Assembly: GCF_947500705.1 (NCBI RefSeq)
Contig: NZ_CANMSY010000003.1
Location: forward strand, 124,001-188,000
Source: an uncultured Brachybacterium sp.
Lineage (GTDB): Bacteria > Actinomycetota > Actinomycetes > Actinomycetales > Dermabacteraceae
DNA length: 64,000 bases
Direction: 5' to 3'
Made by a program: the position numbers and the translations under genes
Shown here: positions 1 through 8,404 of the stretch, piece by piece
Layout of the letters: the number at the start of each line of letters is the position of its first letter
Position numbering within the stretch: position 1 is the first letter of the stretch
Notes under the pieces: generated by a model
Database searches by the model: none
Told to the model about the DNA's origin: nothing
Seen by the model: only the letters and a program-made list of their open reading frames with translations

Positions 1-1006
1 GGGTGGCGCGGGCGGTGGGACGGTTCGGGGTGCGCTCTCCGTCGAAGTACGGCAGCAGGGTCACCCCGTTCGCGCCGGGCACGGAGGCCAGCGCCAGACG
101 GGAGAGCTCCTCGTGCTCCACTCCGAGCAGGGCTCGGGCTACCTCGAGGATGCGGGAGGCGTTGATGGTGGTGGTCATCGGCAGGAAGTTGCCGGTGGCG
201 TCCGCGAAACCGGTGACGGTGCCGCTCGCGTCACCCGGGCGGGTGGGGCTGACCATCGCGCACACCCCGGAGGTGCCGATCGAGACGGAGACGTCGCCGG
301 GGCCCTGCGAGAGGCCGAGCGCGGCGCCCATGTTGTCCCCGGTGCCGGCCGCGATCACGGCGCCGCAGGCTGTGCGGGCCATGACCTCCTGCGGGGTGCC
401 GGGCAGGCGGGGCAGTTCGAGCGCCTTGCCGAGGGCCGCCTCGGCCAGCGCGGGCACCCAGGCTTCGGCGCGGGTGGAGTAGTAGCCGGTGCCGGAGGCG
501 TCGCCGCGGTCGGTGAAGGGTGCAGTGCCCTGCTCAGCGAGGTGGAGGGAGACGTAGTCATGCGGGAGCATCACGCTGGCAGCGCGCTGGGCGTTCTCCG
601 GCTCGTTGTCCCGCACCCAGCGCAGCTTGGAGGCGGTGAAGGAGGCGACCATCAGGCTGCCGATCTCCTCGACGGAGGCCTCCGGCCCGCCCATCTCCTG
701 GATCAGGGTCTCGGCCTGCGGGGCGGAGCGGGTGTCGTTCCACAGCAGCGCGTCACGCACCACCTCGCCGCGGCCATCGAGGAGCACCATGCCGTGCTGC
801 TGACCGCCGACGGCGACGGCGTCCGCGCGCTCCAGCAGAGGTCCGGCGGTCTCATCGACTGCGGCGAGCCAGGCGCGGGGGTCGACCTCGGTGCCGTCGG
901 GGTGGCTCGCGCGGCGCTGCTCGAGGACCTCGCCGGACTCCGCGTCGACGAGGAGGGCCTTGGTGGCCTGGGTGGAGGAGTCGATGCCGAGGACGAGGGG
1001 TGCCAT
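1..1006 (-). CDS. xylB: Xylulokinase (3' end beyond window)
   Basis: FGGY-family sugar kinase that phosphorylates D-xylulose with ATP to D-xylulose 5-phosphate in the cytoplasm. The first 335 residues are visible and the C-terminal part lies before position 1. The N-terminal ATP-binding motif GIDSSTQATKALL (about residues 7-19), the substrate loop GGQQHGM (68-73) and the segment DRGDASGTGYY with the probable catalytic Asp169 all fit xylulokinases. The ATG at 1006 is preceded on the minus strand by GGAAAGG. The gene lies downstream of xylA on the same strand, separated by 238 bp that hold a repeat and a strong hairpin, so the two are probably co-transcribed with unequal output. The truncation comes from the window edge. 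Confidence 0.93.
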   Translation of the reverse strand, partial: MAPLVLGIDSSTQATKALLVDAESGEVLEQRRASHPDGTEVDPRAWLAAVDETAGPLLERADAVAVGGQQHGMVLLDGRGEVVRDALLWNDTRSAPQAETLIQEMGGPEASVEEIGSLMVASFTASKLRWVRDNEPENAQRAASVMLPHDYVSLHLAEQGTAPFTDRGDASGTGYYSTRAEAWVPALAEAALGKALELPRLPGTPQEVMARTACGAVIAAGTGDNMGAALGLSQGPGDVSVSIGTSGVCAMVSPTRPGDASGTVTGFADATGNFLPMTTTINASRILEVARALLGVEHEELSRLALASVPGANGVTLLPYFDGERTPNRPTARAT

Positions 1007-1071
1007 CAGAGGGGCCTTTCCGTCGTGAGATCTGGGTGGGGAGTACGGCACGGGGAGTTCAGAGCCGCGGA

Positions 1072-1121
1072 GGACCGCGTGAGTCCTGCGCCGCGCGGGG
1101 ACCGCGTGGGTTCTGCGCCGC
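1072..1121. repeat. Two direct repeats between xylA and xylB
   Basis: Two 23-bp copies (1072-1094 and 1099-1121) with the core GGACCGCGTG and the end TGCGCCGC differ at only two positions and have a 27-bp period. They lie in the non-coding xylA-xylB gap, immediately before the hairpin at 1123. No function is recognised; slippage duplication is the simplest origin. Confidence 0.8.
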
Positions 1122-1122
1122 A

Positions 1123-1154
1123 GAGGACCGATGCGAGAGTTCGCATCGGTCCTC
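1123..1154 (-). terminator. Strong hairpin between xylA and xylB
   Basis: A perfect inverted repeat has 14-bp arms (1123-1136 and 1141-1154) and a 4-nt loop. No T tract follows on either strand, so it may be a partial terminator, an attenuator or an mRNA-stabilising/processing stem. It lies about 90 bp downstream of the xylA stop and upstream of xylB on the minus strand. Confidence 0.55.
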
Positions 1155-1244
1155 CAGCGACATTACTCGGCGGCACCGCCGGGTGCGCCGGAGCAGAGCC
1201 GGGTTGCACCGCGGCAGCGCGGGGCCCGTCGGAGCCGCGCGAGG

Positions 1245-2438
1245 TCAGGCGCGGAAGCCGAGCAGGTGCTGCATGGCCAGCTGCTGCAGGCGCACGAAGC
1301 CGAAGTTGCGCTCGCCGGCCTTGTCCGCGTCGAAGTCCTCGAAGGTGGAGCGGTCCGCGAGCAGGTCCGCGAGCGACTCGCCCTCGGCGAGGGTCGGCTC
1401 GGCGAGCTCCTCGATGCCGGAGTACGTCAGCGCCTCCTGGACCTCGGAGTCCTGACGGAACGCCAGGGCGCGCTCCTTGAGCATCAGGTACATCTCCATG
1501 TTCGCCGCGGCGGAGTCGTACTGACCCTTCTCGTGCTCGGTGCGTGAGGGCTTGAAGTCGAAGTGACGGGCGCCCTCATAGGCACCGGGCTTGGACGGGA
1601 AGCCGTTCTCGAGCAGATCGACGGTGAAGAACGCGCTGATCAGGTCGCCGTGGCCGAACACGAGGTCCTGGTCGTACATCGGGCCGTGCTGGCCGTTGAG
1701 GTCGATGTGGAAGAGCTTCTCGCTCCACAGCGCCTGGGCGAGCCCGTGGGTGTAGTTCAGCGTCGCCATCTGCTCGTGGCCGGTCTCGGGGTTGATGCCC
1801 ACGATGTCGCCGTGCTCGAGCTGCTCGATGAAGGCCAGGGCGTGACCCACGGTGGGCAGGAAGATGTTGCCGCGGGGCTCGTTGGGCTTCGGCTCGAGGC
1901 CGATGCGCATGTCGTAGCCCTTGTCCTTGATGTAGCCGGCCACGGTGTCCAGGCCCTCGCGGTAGCGCTCGAGCGCGGCGAAGAGGTCCTTGGAGCCGTC
2001 GTACTCCGAGCCCTCTCGGCCGCCCCACATCACGAAGGTGGTCGCGCCGAGCTCGGCGGCGAGGTCCACGTTCGCGAGGACCTTGCGCAGCCCGAAGCGG
2101 CGCACGTCGCGGTCGTTGGAGGTGAACGCGCCATCCTTGAAGACCGGGTGGGCGAAGGTGTCGGTGGTGACCATCTCGATCACGAGGCCGGTCTCGTCGG
2201 TGACGGACTTCAGCTGGTCGATGATCTTCTGGCGCTCCGCGGGAGTCGCATCGAAGGGCACCACGTCGTTGTCGTGGAAGGTGAAGCCCCAGGCGCCGAG
2301 CTCGGAGAGCTTGCGGATGTGGGCGCTCAGCTCGAGCGGCGGGCGGGTGGCGGAACCGAACTGGTCGCGGGCCTCCCAGCCGGTGGTCCACAGACCGAAG
2401 GAGAACTTGTCGTCGCGAGTGGGGGTGGGGGCGGCCAT
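1245..2438 (-). CDS. xylA: Xylose isomerase
   Basis: Converts D-xylose to D-xylulose in the cytoplasm with two divalent metal ions. The 397-residue protein matches the short (class I) actinobacterial type over its whole length. It has the catalytic histidine motif TFHDND (His55), the metal/substrate motif EPKPNEP (Glu182, Lys184), VNPE-like [10 protein letters not shown] and the metal-binding segment HIDLNGQ...YDQDL. The ATG at 2438 follows GAAGGAG on the minus strand. The gene is transcribed divergently from the ROK repressor at 2605, with a shared operator region between them, and it precedes xylB. Xylose repression relieved by the ROK protein is the expected control. Confidence 0.97.
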   Translation of the reverse strand: MAAPTPTRDDKFSFGLWTTGWEARDQFGSATRPPLELSAHIRKLSELGAWGFTFHDNDVVPFDATPAERQKIIDQLKSVTDETGLVIEMVTTDTFAHPVFKDGAFTSNDRDVRRFGLRKVLANVDLAAELGATTFVMWGGREGSEYDGSKDLFAALERYREGLDTVAGYIKDKGYDMRIGLEPKPNEPRGNIFLPTVGHALAFIEQLEHGDIVGINPETGHEQMATLNYTHGLAQALWSEKLFHIDLNGQHGPMYDQDLVFGHGDLISAFFTVDLLENGFPSKPGAYEGARHFDFKPSRTEHEKGQYDSAAANMEMYLMLKERALAFRQDSEVQEALTYSGIEELAEPTLAEGESLADLLADRSTFEDFDADKAGERNFGFVRLQQLAMQHLLGFRA

Positions 2439-2500
2439 GGAAAGGCTCCTTCGTCGTTGCTCTTGGCGTGCTCTCGGCGTGCTCTCATCGCAACGCCGCT

Positions 2501-2523
2501 GTTAGTAAGTTACCGTAACTAAC
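2501..2523. promoter_or_regulatory. Putative XylR (ROK) operator
   Basis: Two nested inverted repeats lie between the divergent xylA and ROK genes: GTTAGT (2501-2506) with ACTAAC (2518-2523), and the perfect palindrome GTTACCGTAAC (2509-2519). They overlap the predicted xylA -10 box. The position and TTAGT/ACTAA ends resemble XylR operators of other bacteria. Binding is inferred. Confidence 0.6.
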
Positions 2524-2536
2524 GCGGTCGTGCCAA
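2507..2536 (-). promoter_or_regulatory. xylA promoter
   Basis: On the minus strand TTGGCA (2536-2531) and TAACTT (2512-2507) are separated by 18 bp, upstream of xylA. The -10 box sits inside the putative operator, which would allow direct repression. Confidence 0.5.
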
Positions 2537-2604
2537 GCTGTTCCCAGATATTTCGGGTCTGCATGCCGCAGCTGCCCGCATCGGAGTCGGCGAAAGGGGC
2601 ATAG

Positions 2605-3789
2605 GTGCAGTCCACCCATCTGCGTGAGCACAACCTGTCCGCGATCCTGATCGAGCTGGCGACGGCCTCGTCCACGTCCTCCCCGATCTCCCGTGCCGGG
2701 CTCGCCAAGCGCACCCGACTCACCAAGCCGACCGTCTCCAAGCTGGTCGAAGAGCTGGTGGACGCAGGCCTGGCCGAGGAGGGCGCGCCGCTCTCCGCCG
2801 GGGCCGGGCGGCCGATGGTGCCGCTGACACCCGCCCGCGGCACCCTCTTGGCGATCGGGCTCGAGATCGCCGCCGACCATGTCGCCTGCCTCGGGATCGA
2901 CCTGTCCGGCGACGTGCTGAGCCACCGCATCGAGTACCGGAAGGTCACCGCGACCTCCGCCGAGGAATCGATCGACCTCGCCGCCGAGCTGGTGGGAAAG
3001 GTGCGTGCCGACGCGGGCGATCTGCCGGTGGTCGAAGTGGTCGTCGCCGTTCCCGGCCGTATCGCCCCGGATGATGGCCGGGTGCTCTCGGCCCCGAACC
3101 TCGACTGGACCGAGGTGCCGCTCGTGGGACGCCTGCTCGCCCACCCGGAGCTCGCGGGACTCTCGGTGCGCGCCCAGAACGACAACCGCCTCTCCGTGCT
3201 CACCGAGATCGATCAGCGTCCCGGCGAATCGTTCATTTACCTGCGAGGATCAACAGGCATCGGCGGCGCAGTGGTGCTCGACGGCGCACTGATGACCGGC
3301 GCTCACGGCTGGGCCGGGGAGTTCGGGCACACGGTGATCGAGCCGGGCGGCGCCACCTGCCGCTGCGGCCGACAGGGCTGCCTGGAGGCCTACGTCTCCT
3401 ATCACGCACTGCGGGAACGGGCGGGGCTCAGCGACGACATCCTCATCGAGGACCTGGTCGATGCGCTCGCGCTCACCCGGGACCGCGCCGAGGTGATCGG
3501 CATGATCGGGCGCTCGCTGGGCCTCGCGATCGCGAACGCCCTGAACGTGCTGGACCTGACCACCGTGGTGCTGTCCGGCTACCTGGCCCCGATCGCCGAC
3601 GAGCTCGAGCCGGTGATCCGCGAGACCGTGGAACGCCACGCCCTGGCGGTCGAAGCCGGCCCGGTGCGCATCGAGCGCTCGGACGGCCAGGTCGACCCGG
3701 CCCTGCATGGCGCGGCGCGCGCGGCGCTGCAGCCGGTGTTCAACGCCCCCGGGGCGTGGATCACCCGCGCGCACCACCTCACGGCCTGA
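2605..3789 (+). CDS. xylR: ROK-family transcriptional repressor, probable xylose regulator
   Basis: A 394-residue protein with an N-terminal winged helix-turn-helix (about residues 8-60, including the GLAKRTRLTKPTVSKLV segment) followed by a ROK sugar-kinase-like domain. The ROK signature CRCGRQGCLEAY (Cys residues for zinc) is visible, as is the glycine-rich segment GSTGIGGAVVLDGALMTGAHG. The GTG at 2605 is chosen because GAAAGGGG lies 6-12 bp upstream. It is divergent from xylA over a palindromic operator, so control of xylAB in response to xylose is the natural inference. The symbol rests on context and family, not on a specificity-determining residue. Confidence 0.85.
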   Translation: MQSTHLREHNLSAILIELATASSTSSPISRAGLAKRTRLTKPTVSKLVEELVDAGLAEEGAPLSAGAGRPMVPLTPARGTLLAIGLEIAADHVACLGIDLSGDVLSHRIEYRKVTATSAEESIDLAAELVGKVRADAGDLPVVEVVVAVPGRIAPDDGRVLSAPNLDWTEVPLVGRLLAHPELAGLSVRAQNDNRLSVLTEIDQRPGESFIYLRGSTGIGGAVVLDGALMTGAHGWAGEFGHTVIEPGGATCRCGRQGCLEAYVSYHALRERAGLSDDILIEDLVDALALTRDRAEVIGMIGRSLGLAIANALNVLDLTTVVLSGYLAPIADELEPVIRETVERHALAVEAGPVRIERSDGQVDPALHGAARAALQPVFNAPGAWITRAHHLTA

Positions 3790-4071
3790 GCCGCAGCCAC
3801 CGCCGCAGCCGCAGCTGCGACGGGAAGGCCGACGGGACCGGTGCCACCCACCCCGCCGGGGGGAGCGAAACTCCGCGATCCCACCGCACGTCCTGGCGGC
3901 TCGACAGGGCGCCGTGCGGTGACCTCACCACCAGAGACACTGCATTGCCGTGCGCGCAACTTTTCGATGGCTTTTCAGAATCAGATCATCGGCTCGTCTG
4001 TGGCGCAATGACCACGGTGACCTGCGGTAGCGCCACGGAGCGCACAAACTTTCACGTTTACTGCAATGCCC

Positions 4072-4100
4072 TTGACCACCCGTCGACCGCTCCCTACTCT
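4072..4100 (+). promoter_or_regulatory. Promoter of first lipoprotein binding-protein gene
   Basis: TTGACC (4072-4077) and TACTCT (4095-4100) are separated by 17 bp. The same -35 box occurs at four other promoters in this window. Confidence 0.55.
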
Positions 4101-4113
4101 GGTGACGAACCTC

Positions 4114-4153
4114 CCATGGATTGATAGTTTTCGAGAAACTTTCCATTCCATGG
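4114..4153. promoter_or_regulatory. Putative LacI-type operator with nested dyads
   Basis: Downstream of the promoter, CCATGGA (4114-4120) pairs with TCCATGG (4147-4153). Almost concentric with this, AGTTT (4126-4130) pairs with AAACT (4136-4140). Inside it is the perfect 9-bp palindrome GAAACTTTC (4135-4143), which resembles xylan-responsive LacI-family boxes of actinobacteria. A roadblock operator is inferred. Confidence 0.5.
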
Positions 4154-4304
4154 GACGGGACGAAACGCGGCAGGGACGCTGCGACCGGTCCCTCCCCGAC
4201 GGGCAGCCTCGCCGCCAGCTCACTGCTGAACCTGCGTCGACGGATGCTCGGCCGTGCACGATGCTCCACGAATCCGCTCTCTCCTCACTCCCCAGGAGTT
4301 CCCG

Positions 4305-5972
4305 ATGATCACCCCCCGCTCTCCGCTCACCAGCCGCCGCACCTTTGTGGGCCTGACCGCCGCGGCCTTCGGCACCCTCACCCTTGCCTCCTGCGGCGGC
4401 TCCGAAGAGGTCGAGGTCGACCCCGCCGCCCAGAACGTCGGCGCGATGGAGACCTTCGAGGCCGATCAGCAGTTCATGGCCACCGAGCCGATCACTGTCT
4501 CGATCCTGTGGACGGACTGGCCCGAGCAGCCCGTCAAGGAGACCTGGCAGGTCTTCGACCGCATCAAGGAGCTGACCAATGTCCAGCTCGAGCTCACCCA
4601 CGTCCCCTTCAGCGACTCCGTCGAGAAGCGCAGCCTGCTGATCAGCGCGGGTGATGCGCCCACGATCATCCCCCTGATCTACCGCGGCGACGAGACCCCC
4701 TTCGTCTCCTCCGGCGCGATCCTGCCGATGAGCGACTTCGTCGAGCACATGCCCAACTTCCGCAAGTACGTGGAGGAGTGGGACCAGGCCGAGATGGTCG
4801 AGAACCTCAAGCAGGCGGACGGGAAGTACTACATGCTTCCGGGCCTGCAGGAGGTCTGGGTGCCGTCGTTCTCCCTGATCATCCGTACGGACGTCTGGGA
4901 GGAGATCGGGATCGGGATCCCCTCGACCTGGGATGAGGTCCACGAGGGCCTGCAGGCCATCAAGGAGAAGTACCCTGACTCGCTCCCGCTGGCCGACGGC
5001 TTCGAGGGACAGTCCCTGATCAACTACGGCGGCTACTCCTTCGGCACCCGCGCCGGCTGGGGCTTCGGGGACGGGACGATCGGCGGGCAGGACGGCGAGC
5101 CGCTCCGCTACGCGGCGACCACCGAGGAGTACAAGGCGATGGTCGAGTACTACCGCGCCCTCGTCGCGGAAGGTCTGCTGGATCCCGAGACGCTCACCGC
5201 CGCGAACGACGGCAGCGGTGCCGGCGGGGTCGCGGAGAAGTTCGCCAAGGAGGTCTGCTTCGCCGCCTCCGGCTCCTCCGGCACGGCCATCGAGTTCGCG
5301 CAGGCCCTTGACGAGACCGTCGGCGAGGGAAACTACGACCTCCGGCTCATCCCGCCGCCTGCCGGGCCGGGTGGGAACATCATGGGCCCGCGCAACTTCT
5401 GGCACGGCTTCATGCTCAACTCCGAGATCGCCGAGTCCGCGAACTTCTTGGCGATCCTCCAGTTCCTGGACTGGCTGTACTTCAACCCGGAGGCGCGCGA
5501 GATGCAGCGCTGGGGCATCGAGGGCGAGACCTACACCAAGGCCGAGGACGGCACCATCGAGCTGATGGAGGGCTACTCCCTGGATTCCTTCGACCTGAAC
5601 GTCGGCGCCGGGACGGATCTGCTCAAGGACCTGGGCTTCTCCACCTTCCTGGCCGAGGCCACCGAGTCGCGGGCGCTCAAGGAGTCCTACAACTCCGCGG
5701 AGTACACCGAGTACATCGACGGCGTGACCGAGAATCTCGAATCGATGCCGCCGTGGGCTCCGGCACCGCTCGAGGAGGCGGAGCTCGAGCAGGCGTCCCT
5801 GATGGCGACACCGCTGAAGGACGCCGTGGACACCGCCACGCTGCAGTTCATCCTCGGCGAGCGCGACATGGGCGAATGGGAAGCCTTCACCGCGGAGCTC
5901 GAGGCCTCCGGACTGCAGAACTACATGGACCTGATCAACGGCGCCCGCGAGCGGTTCCTCGAGGGCTCCTGA
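4305..5972 (+). CDS. Extracellular solute-binding lipoprotein, LplA/YtcQ type
   Basis: A 555-residue ABC-transporter binding protein, probably for xylo-oligosaccharides. The signal peptide has a twin-arginine-like SRRTFVGL motif (residues 10-17) and a lipobox LASC with Cys30 as the lipidation site. The ATG at 4305 is chosen over upstream starts because AGGAG precedes it and the signal peptide begins there. It is a close paralogue of the binding protein at 11670-13343; for example, both contain KRSLLISAGDAPT and NFWHGFMLNS. It stands alone with no adjacent permease, so it probably shares the LplB/LplC pair at 9717-11635. The ligand is inferred from neighbours. Confidence 0.88.
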   Translation: MITPRSPLTSRRTFVGLTAAAFGTLTLASCGGSEEVEVDPAAQNVGAMETFEADQQFMATEPITVSILWTDWPEQPVKETWQVFDRIKELTNVQLELTHVPFSDSVEKRSLLISAGDAPTIIPLIYRGDETPFVSSGAILPMSDFVEHMPNFRKYVEEWDQAEMVENLKQADGKYYMLPGLQEVWVPSFSLIIRTDVWEEIGIGIPSTWDEVHEGLQAIKEKYPDSLPLADGFEGQSLINYGGYSFGTRAGWGFGDGTIGGQDGEPLRYAATTEEYKAMVEYYRALVAEGLLDPETLTAANDGSGAGGVAEKFAKEVCFAASGSSGTAIEFAQALDETVGEGNYDLRLIPPPAGPGGNIMGPRNFWHGFMLNSEIAESANFLAILQFLDWLYFNPEAREMQRWGIEGETYTKAEDGTIELMEGYSLDSFDLNVGAGTDLLKDLGFSTFLAEATESRALKESYNSAEYTEYIDGVTENLESMPPWAPAPLEEAELEQASLMATPLKDAVDTATLQFILGERDMGEWEAFTAELEASGLQNYMDLINGARERFLEGS

Positions 5973-6029
5973 GACGACGCCGCTCCGCCGCGCGGGCGAG
6001 AGCTCCCAGCGCACCATCAGGGCGGGCGT

Positions 6030-6066
6030 GCTCCGGAGGTCAGGGATCCTGTTCCCCCTCCGGAGC
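6030..6066. terminator. Bidirectional terminator hairpin
   Basis: Perfect 10-bp arms GCTCCGGAGG (6030-6039) and CCTCCGGAGC (6057-6066) enclose a loop that can pair further (CAGG with CCTG). It lies between the convergent ends of the binding-protein and LacI genes. Confidence 0.55.
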
Positions 6067-6068
6067 TG

Positions 6069-6118
6069 TCGGCCCGCGGGGCACCGTCAGCCGTCGGCCC
6101 GCGGGGCGCCGTCAGCCG
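6069..6118. repeat. 25-bp tandem duplication over the lacI stop codon
   Basis: Two adjacent 25-bp copies (6069-6093 and 6094-6118) differ at one base. The copies cover the last codons and the stop (6087-6089) of the LacI gene, so the duplication shapes its C-terminus, which ends in the repeated motif ADGAPRADG. Confidence 0.8.
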
Positions 6119-7148
6119 CCGACTCCCGCGGAGCCGTGGACTCCCGCTGGATGAGCATGGTCTCGAGCTTGAAGGGATGGGCGAAGAGACCTGGGTCCGA
6201 GGACAGCGCCAGCAGGCGCTCGATCGCGACCTGTCCCATCGAGAACAGCGGCTGGCGCACCGCGGTGAGCTGCGGGTGCGTCCATTGCGCGATCATCGTG
6301 TCGTCGAAGCTGATCACGCTGAGCTGCTCGGGCACCTCGACTCCGAGCTGGCGGGCGGCGCGCAGGGCCCCGACCGCCAGGGTGTCCGCGACGGCGAAGA
6401 TCGCGGTGGGCGGGTCGGGCAGCTGCAGCAGGCGCTCGGCGCCGCGCTGACCATCTTCGTAGGAGAAGTTCCCGTGCTCGATGAGGTCCCGCTCCCACTT
6501 CACGTCGGCCGCACCGAGCGCTGAGTGGTAGCCCTGGAGCCGCTGCCGTGCCGGGACCGAGTCCTCCGGGCCGGCCAGCACACCGATCCGGCGATGCCCC
6601 TGGTCCACCAGGTGCTGGACGGCGGTGGTGCCGCCCTCCCAGTTGGTGGCCGAGATGGTGACGATCCCCTTGACGTCGGGGTCGATGGAGACGGGGTCGA
6701 TCGCGATCAGCGGCAGCGAGAGGTCCCTGCTCCAGCGGGCGTGCCGAGCGCCGATCGGGGTGGTCACCAGGACCACTCCCTCGACGCCGCGGGAGGCGAC
6801 CTCGGCCATCCAGGCCCGTGACAGGCCGGCGGAGGTCTGGTCGCCGCTGACGACGATCAGATCCACGTTCGCGCGGTGCGCCGCCTGCTCCGCCCCTTCG
6901 AGGACCTGCAGCGAGTAGGGGCTGGTGAGGGTGTCGAAGTGGATCAGTGCCGAGCGGCGCTTGTCCCCTTCGCGGCGCTTGGGCTGGTAACCCAGCTCTC
7001 GTGCGGCCTCGGCCACGATCTCGCGGGTGCGGTCGCGCACGTCGGCGCGGCCGTTCATCACCTTCGAGGCGGTCGCCAGCGATACCCCGGCCTTCTCCGC
7101 CACCTCTTTCAAGGTGACCCGTCCGGTTCGCGTCTCGCTCTGTGCCAT
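6087..7148 (-). CDS. LacI-family transcriptional repressor
   Basis: A 353-residue regulator. The N-terminal LacI helix-turn-helix VTLKEVAEKAGVSLATASKV (about residues 9-28) is followed by the hinge and a periplasmic-binding-protein-like sensor domain. The ATG at 7148 is preferred over upstream in-frame starts because AGAGGTG precedes it and it starts just before the HTH. It is divergent from the acetylxylan esterase gene and convergent with a binding-protein gene. It is therefore the likely regulator of the surrounding xylan genes, acting on the GAAA/TTTC operators found at several of their promoters. The effector, perhaps xylobiose or xylose, is not determined. Confidence 0.9.
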   Translation of the reverse strand: MAQSETRTGRVTLKEVAEKAGVSLATASKVMNGRADVRDRTREIVAEAARELGYQPKRREGDKRRSALIHFDTLTSPYSLQVLEGAEQAAHRANVDLIVVSGDQTSAGLSRAWMAEVASRGVEGVVLVTTPIGARHARWSRDLSLPLIAIDPVSIDPDVKGIVTISATNWEGGTTAVQHLVDQGHRRIGVLAGPEDSVPARQRLQGYHSALGAADVKWERDLIEHGNFSYEDGQRGAERLLQLPDPPTAIFAVADTLAVGALRAARQLGVEVPEQLSVISFDDTMIAQWTHPQLTAVRQPLFSMGQVAIERLLALSSDPGLFAHPFKLETMLIQRESTAPRESAADGAPRADG

Positions 7149-7222
7149 GACTTCACCTCTCCCGTGCCCGGGTGGCTCCGCCATTGGAGCACCGCATCGC
7201 ACCTTACCCGCGCGAACGAACC

Positions 7223-7251
7223 TTGACCGGCCAGCACGCGAACTCTAACCT
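7223..7251 (+). promoter_or_regulatory. Promoter of the esterase gene
   Basis: TTGACC (7223-7228) and TAACCT (7246-7251) are separated by 17 bp, in the divergent lacI-esterase gap. Confidence 0.5.
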
Positions 7252-7259
7252 GGTCGTAC

Positions 7260-7296
7260 CTTAACTTTCAGTTCACTATTTCGCCAATTTTCGCTG
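7260..7296. promoter_or_regulatory. Putative operator region (TTTC repeats)
   Basis: Just downstream of the -10 box are CTTAACTTTCAG (7260-7271) and two direct TTTCG units 5 bp apart (ATTTCG 7278-7283, TTTCG 7289-7293). The second element, read on the other strand, resembles the one at 13540-13559 (CAGCGAAA, a 5-6 bp gap, then CGAAAT). Confidence 0.4.
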
Positions 7297-7358
7297 GTTT
7301 CACCACGCCGGGAGCGGTCGTCGACGACCACCCCGCGCACTCCTTGGAGGCATCCCCT

Positions 7359-8342
7359 ATGGCCCTGTTCGACATGCCGCTCGAGGCCCTGCGGGAGTAT
7401 CGTCCGACGCTTGAGGAGCCGGCGGATCTCGAGGACTTCTGGGACCAGATCCTTCGCCAGGCCCGCGCGGCTTCCGCCCCGATCCTCGCGCAGGAGCGGG
7501 TCGAGAACGGGCTCACCCTGGTCGACACCTGGGACGTCACCATTGCGGGGCACGACGGCACCCCGGTGCGCGCCTGGTACAACCGGCCCTCCGGTGCCGC
7601 TGAGGGCCTCCCGGTGATCGTCGAATATCTCGGGTACGGGGGCGGTCGGGGGGAGCCGCTCGAGCGCCTGGCCTGGGCCGCCGCCGGCTACGGGCATCTG
7701 CTGATGGACTCCCGCGGGCAGGGCTCGGGCTGGGGCGCGGGCGGACACACCGCTGACCCGGCCGGTTCGGGCCCGGCCGCCCCCGGGGTGATGACCCGCG
7801 GCATCGAATCTCCGCACACCTCCTATCTCACCCGCCTGCTGACCGACGCGGCACGGGCGGTCGATGCCGCCCGCGTCCTGCCCGGCGCGGACGGCCGGGT
7901 GGTCGTCACCGGGAACAGCCAGGGCGGCGGCCTCGCGCTCGGCGCTGCCGGGCTGGTCCCCGATGTCGACGCGCTGATGACCAACGTCCCCTTCCTCACC
8001 CACATGCGTCGGGCCACCGAGATCACCGATGCAGATCCGTACCAGGAGATCGTGCGCTACCTGGCGGTCCATCGAGGGCTCGAGGAGCAGACCTTCCGGA
8101 CCCTGGCGTATGTCGACGCCCTGCACCTGTGCCGCCGCGCGACCGCGCCGGCGATGTTCTCGGTGGCGCTGCGGGACGTCATCTGCCCGCCCTCCACCGT
8201 GTTCGCCGCCTACAACCTCTACGGCAGCGCGACCGGGACCGATCCGGAGCGCGAGATCGTGGTCTACCCCTTCAACAACCACGAGGGCGGCGGTCCCGCT
8301 CAGCAGCGCCGTCAGCTCGATTGGCTGGGCGAGACTCTCTGA
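7359..8342 (+). CDS. Acetylxylan esterase / cephalosporin-C deacetylase family (CE7)
   Basis: A 327-residue cytoplasmic alpha/beta-hydrolase that removes acetyl groups from xylo-oligosaccharides. All three CE7 motifs are present: RGQG (residues 119-122), GNSQGG with nucleophile Ser187, and the HE pair in NNHEGG (His308). Asp273 in LRDVICPP completes the triad. No signal peptide is seen, so the substrate must be imported first. The ATG at 7359 follows TTGGAGG with about 8 bp spacing; a TTG further upstream is part of that ribosome binding site. It is convergent with the GH10 xylanase gene and lies beside the LacI regulator. Confidence 0.92.
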   Translation: MALFDMPLEALREYRPTLEEPADLEDFWDQILRQARAASAPILAQERVENGLTLVDTWDVTIAGHDGTPVRAWYNRPSGAAEGLPVIVEYLGYGGGRGEPLERLAWAAAGYGHLLMDSRGQGSGWGAGGHTADPAGSGPAAPGVMTRGIESPHTSYLTRLLTDAARAVDAARVLPGADGRVVVTGNSQGGGLALGAAGLVPDVDALMTNVPFLTHMRRATEITDADPYQEIVRYLAVHRGLEEQTFRTLAYVDALHLCRRATAPAMFSVALRDVICPPSTVFAAYNLYGSATGTDPEREIVVYPFNNHEGGGPAQQRRQLDWLGETL

Positions 8343-8361
8343 GCGCGGCCTCATCGAACGG

Positions 8362-8395
8362 CGCAGGGACCGATGCTCCGGCACCGGCCCCTGCG
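8362..8395. terminator. Possible bidirectional terminator
   Basis: CGCAGGG (8362-8368) pairs with CCCTGCG (8389-8395) in the short gap between the convergent esterase and xylanase genes. No T tract is present. Confidence 0.35.
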
Positions 8396-8404
8396 TAGTC
8401 CAGC

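Larger units (their letters stand above)
3790..4304. other. Non-coding region upstream of binding-protein gene
   Basis: This 515-bp gap has no convincing gene. Its first 250 bp show no recognisable element. The second half carries the promoter at 4072 and a large dyad at 4114, leaving an untranslated leader of about 195 nt before the ATG at 4305. Confidence 0.7.

Noticed and set aside
113-1480. 455-codon open frame on the plus strand across xylB and xylA
   Set aside because: It is antisense to two clear genes, has Gly/Arg/Ala-rich shadow composition and no family motif. High GC produces such frames.
3981-6017. 678-codon open frame on the minus strand opposite the first binding-protein gene
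   Set aside because: It mirrors the third-position GC bias of the true gene and has no ribosome binding site or motif. Similar shadows at 11244-13574, 16575-18206, 20502-22841 and 48185-50074 were rejected for the same reason.
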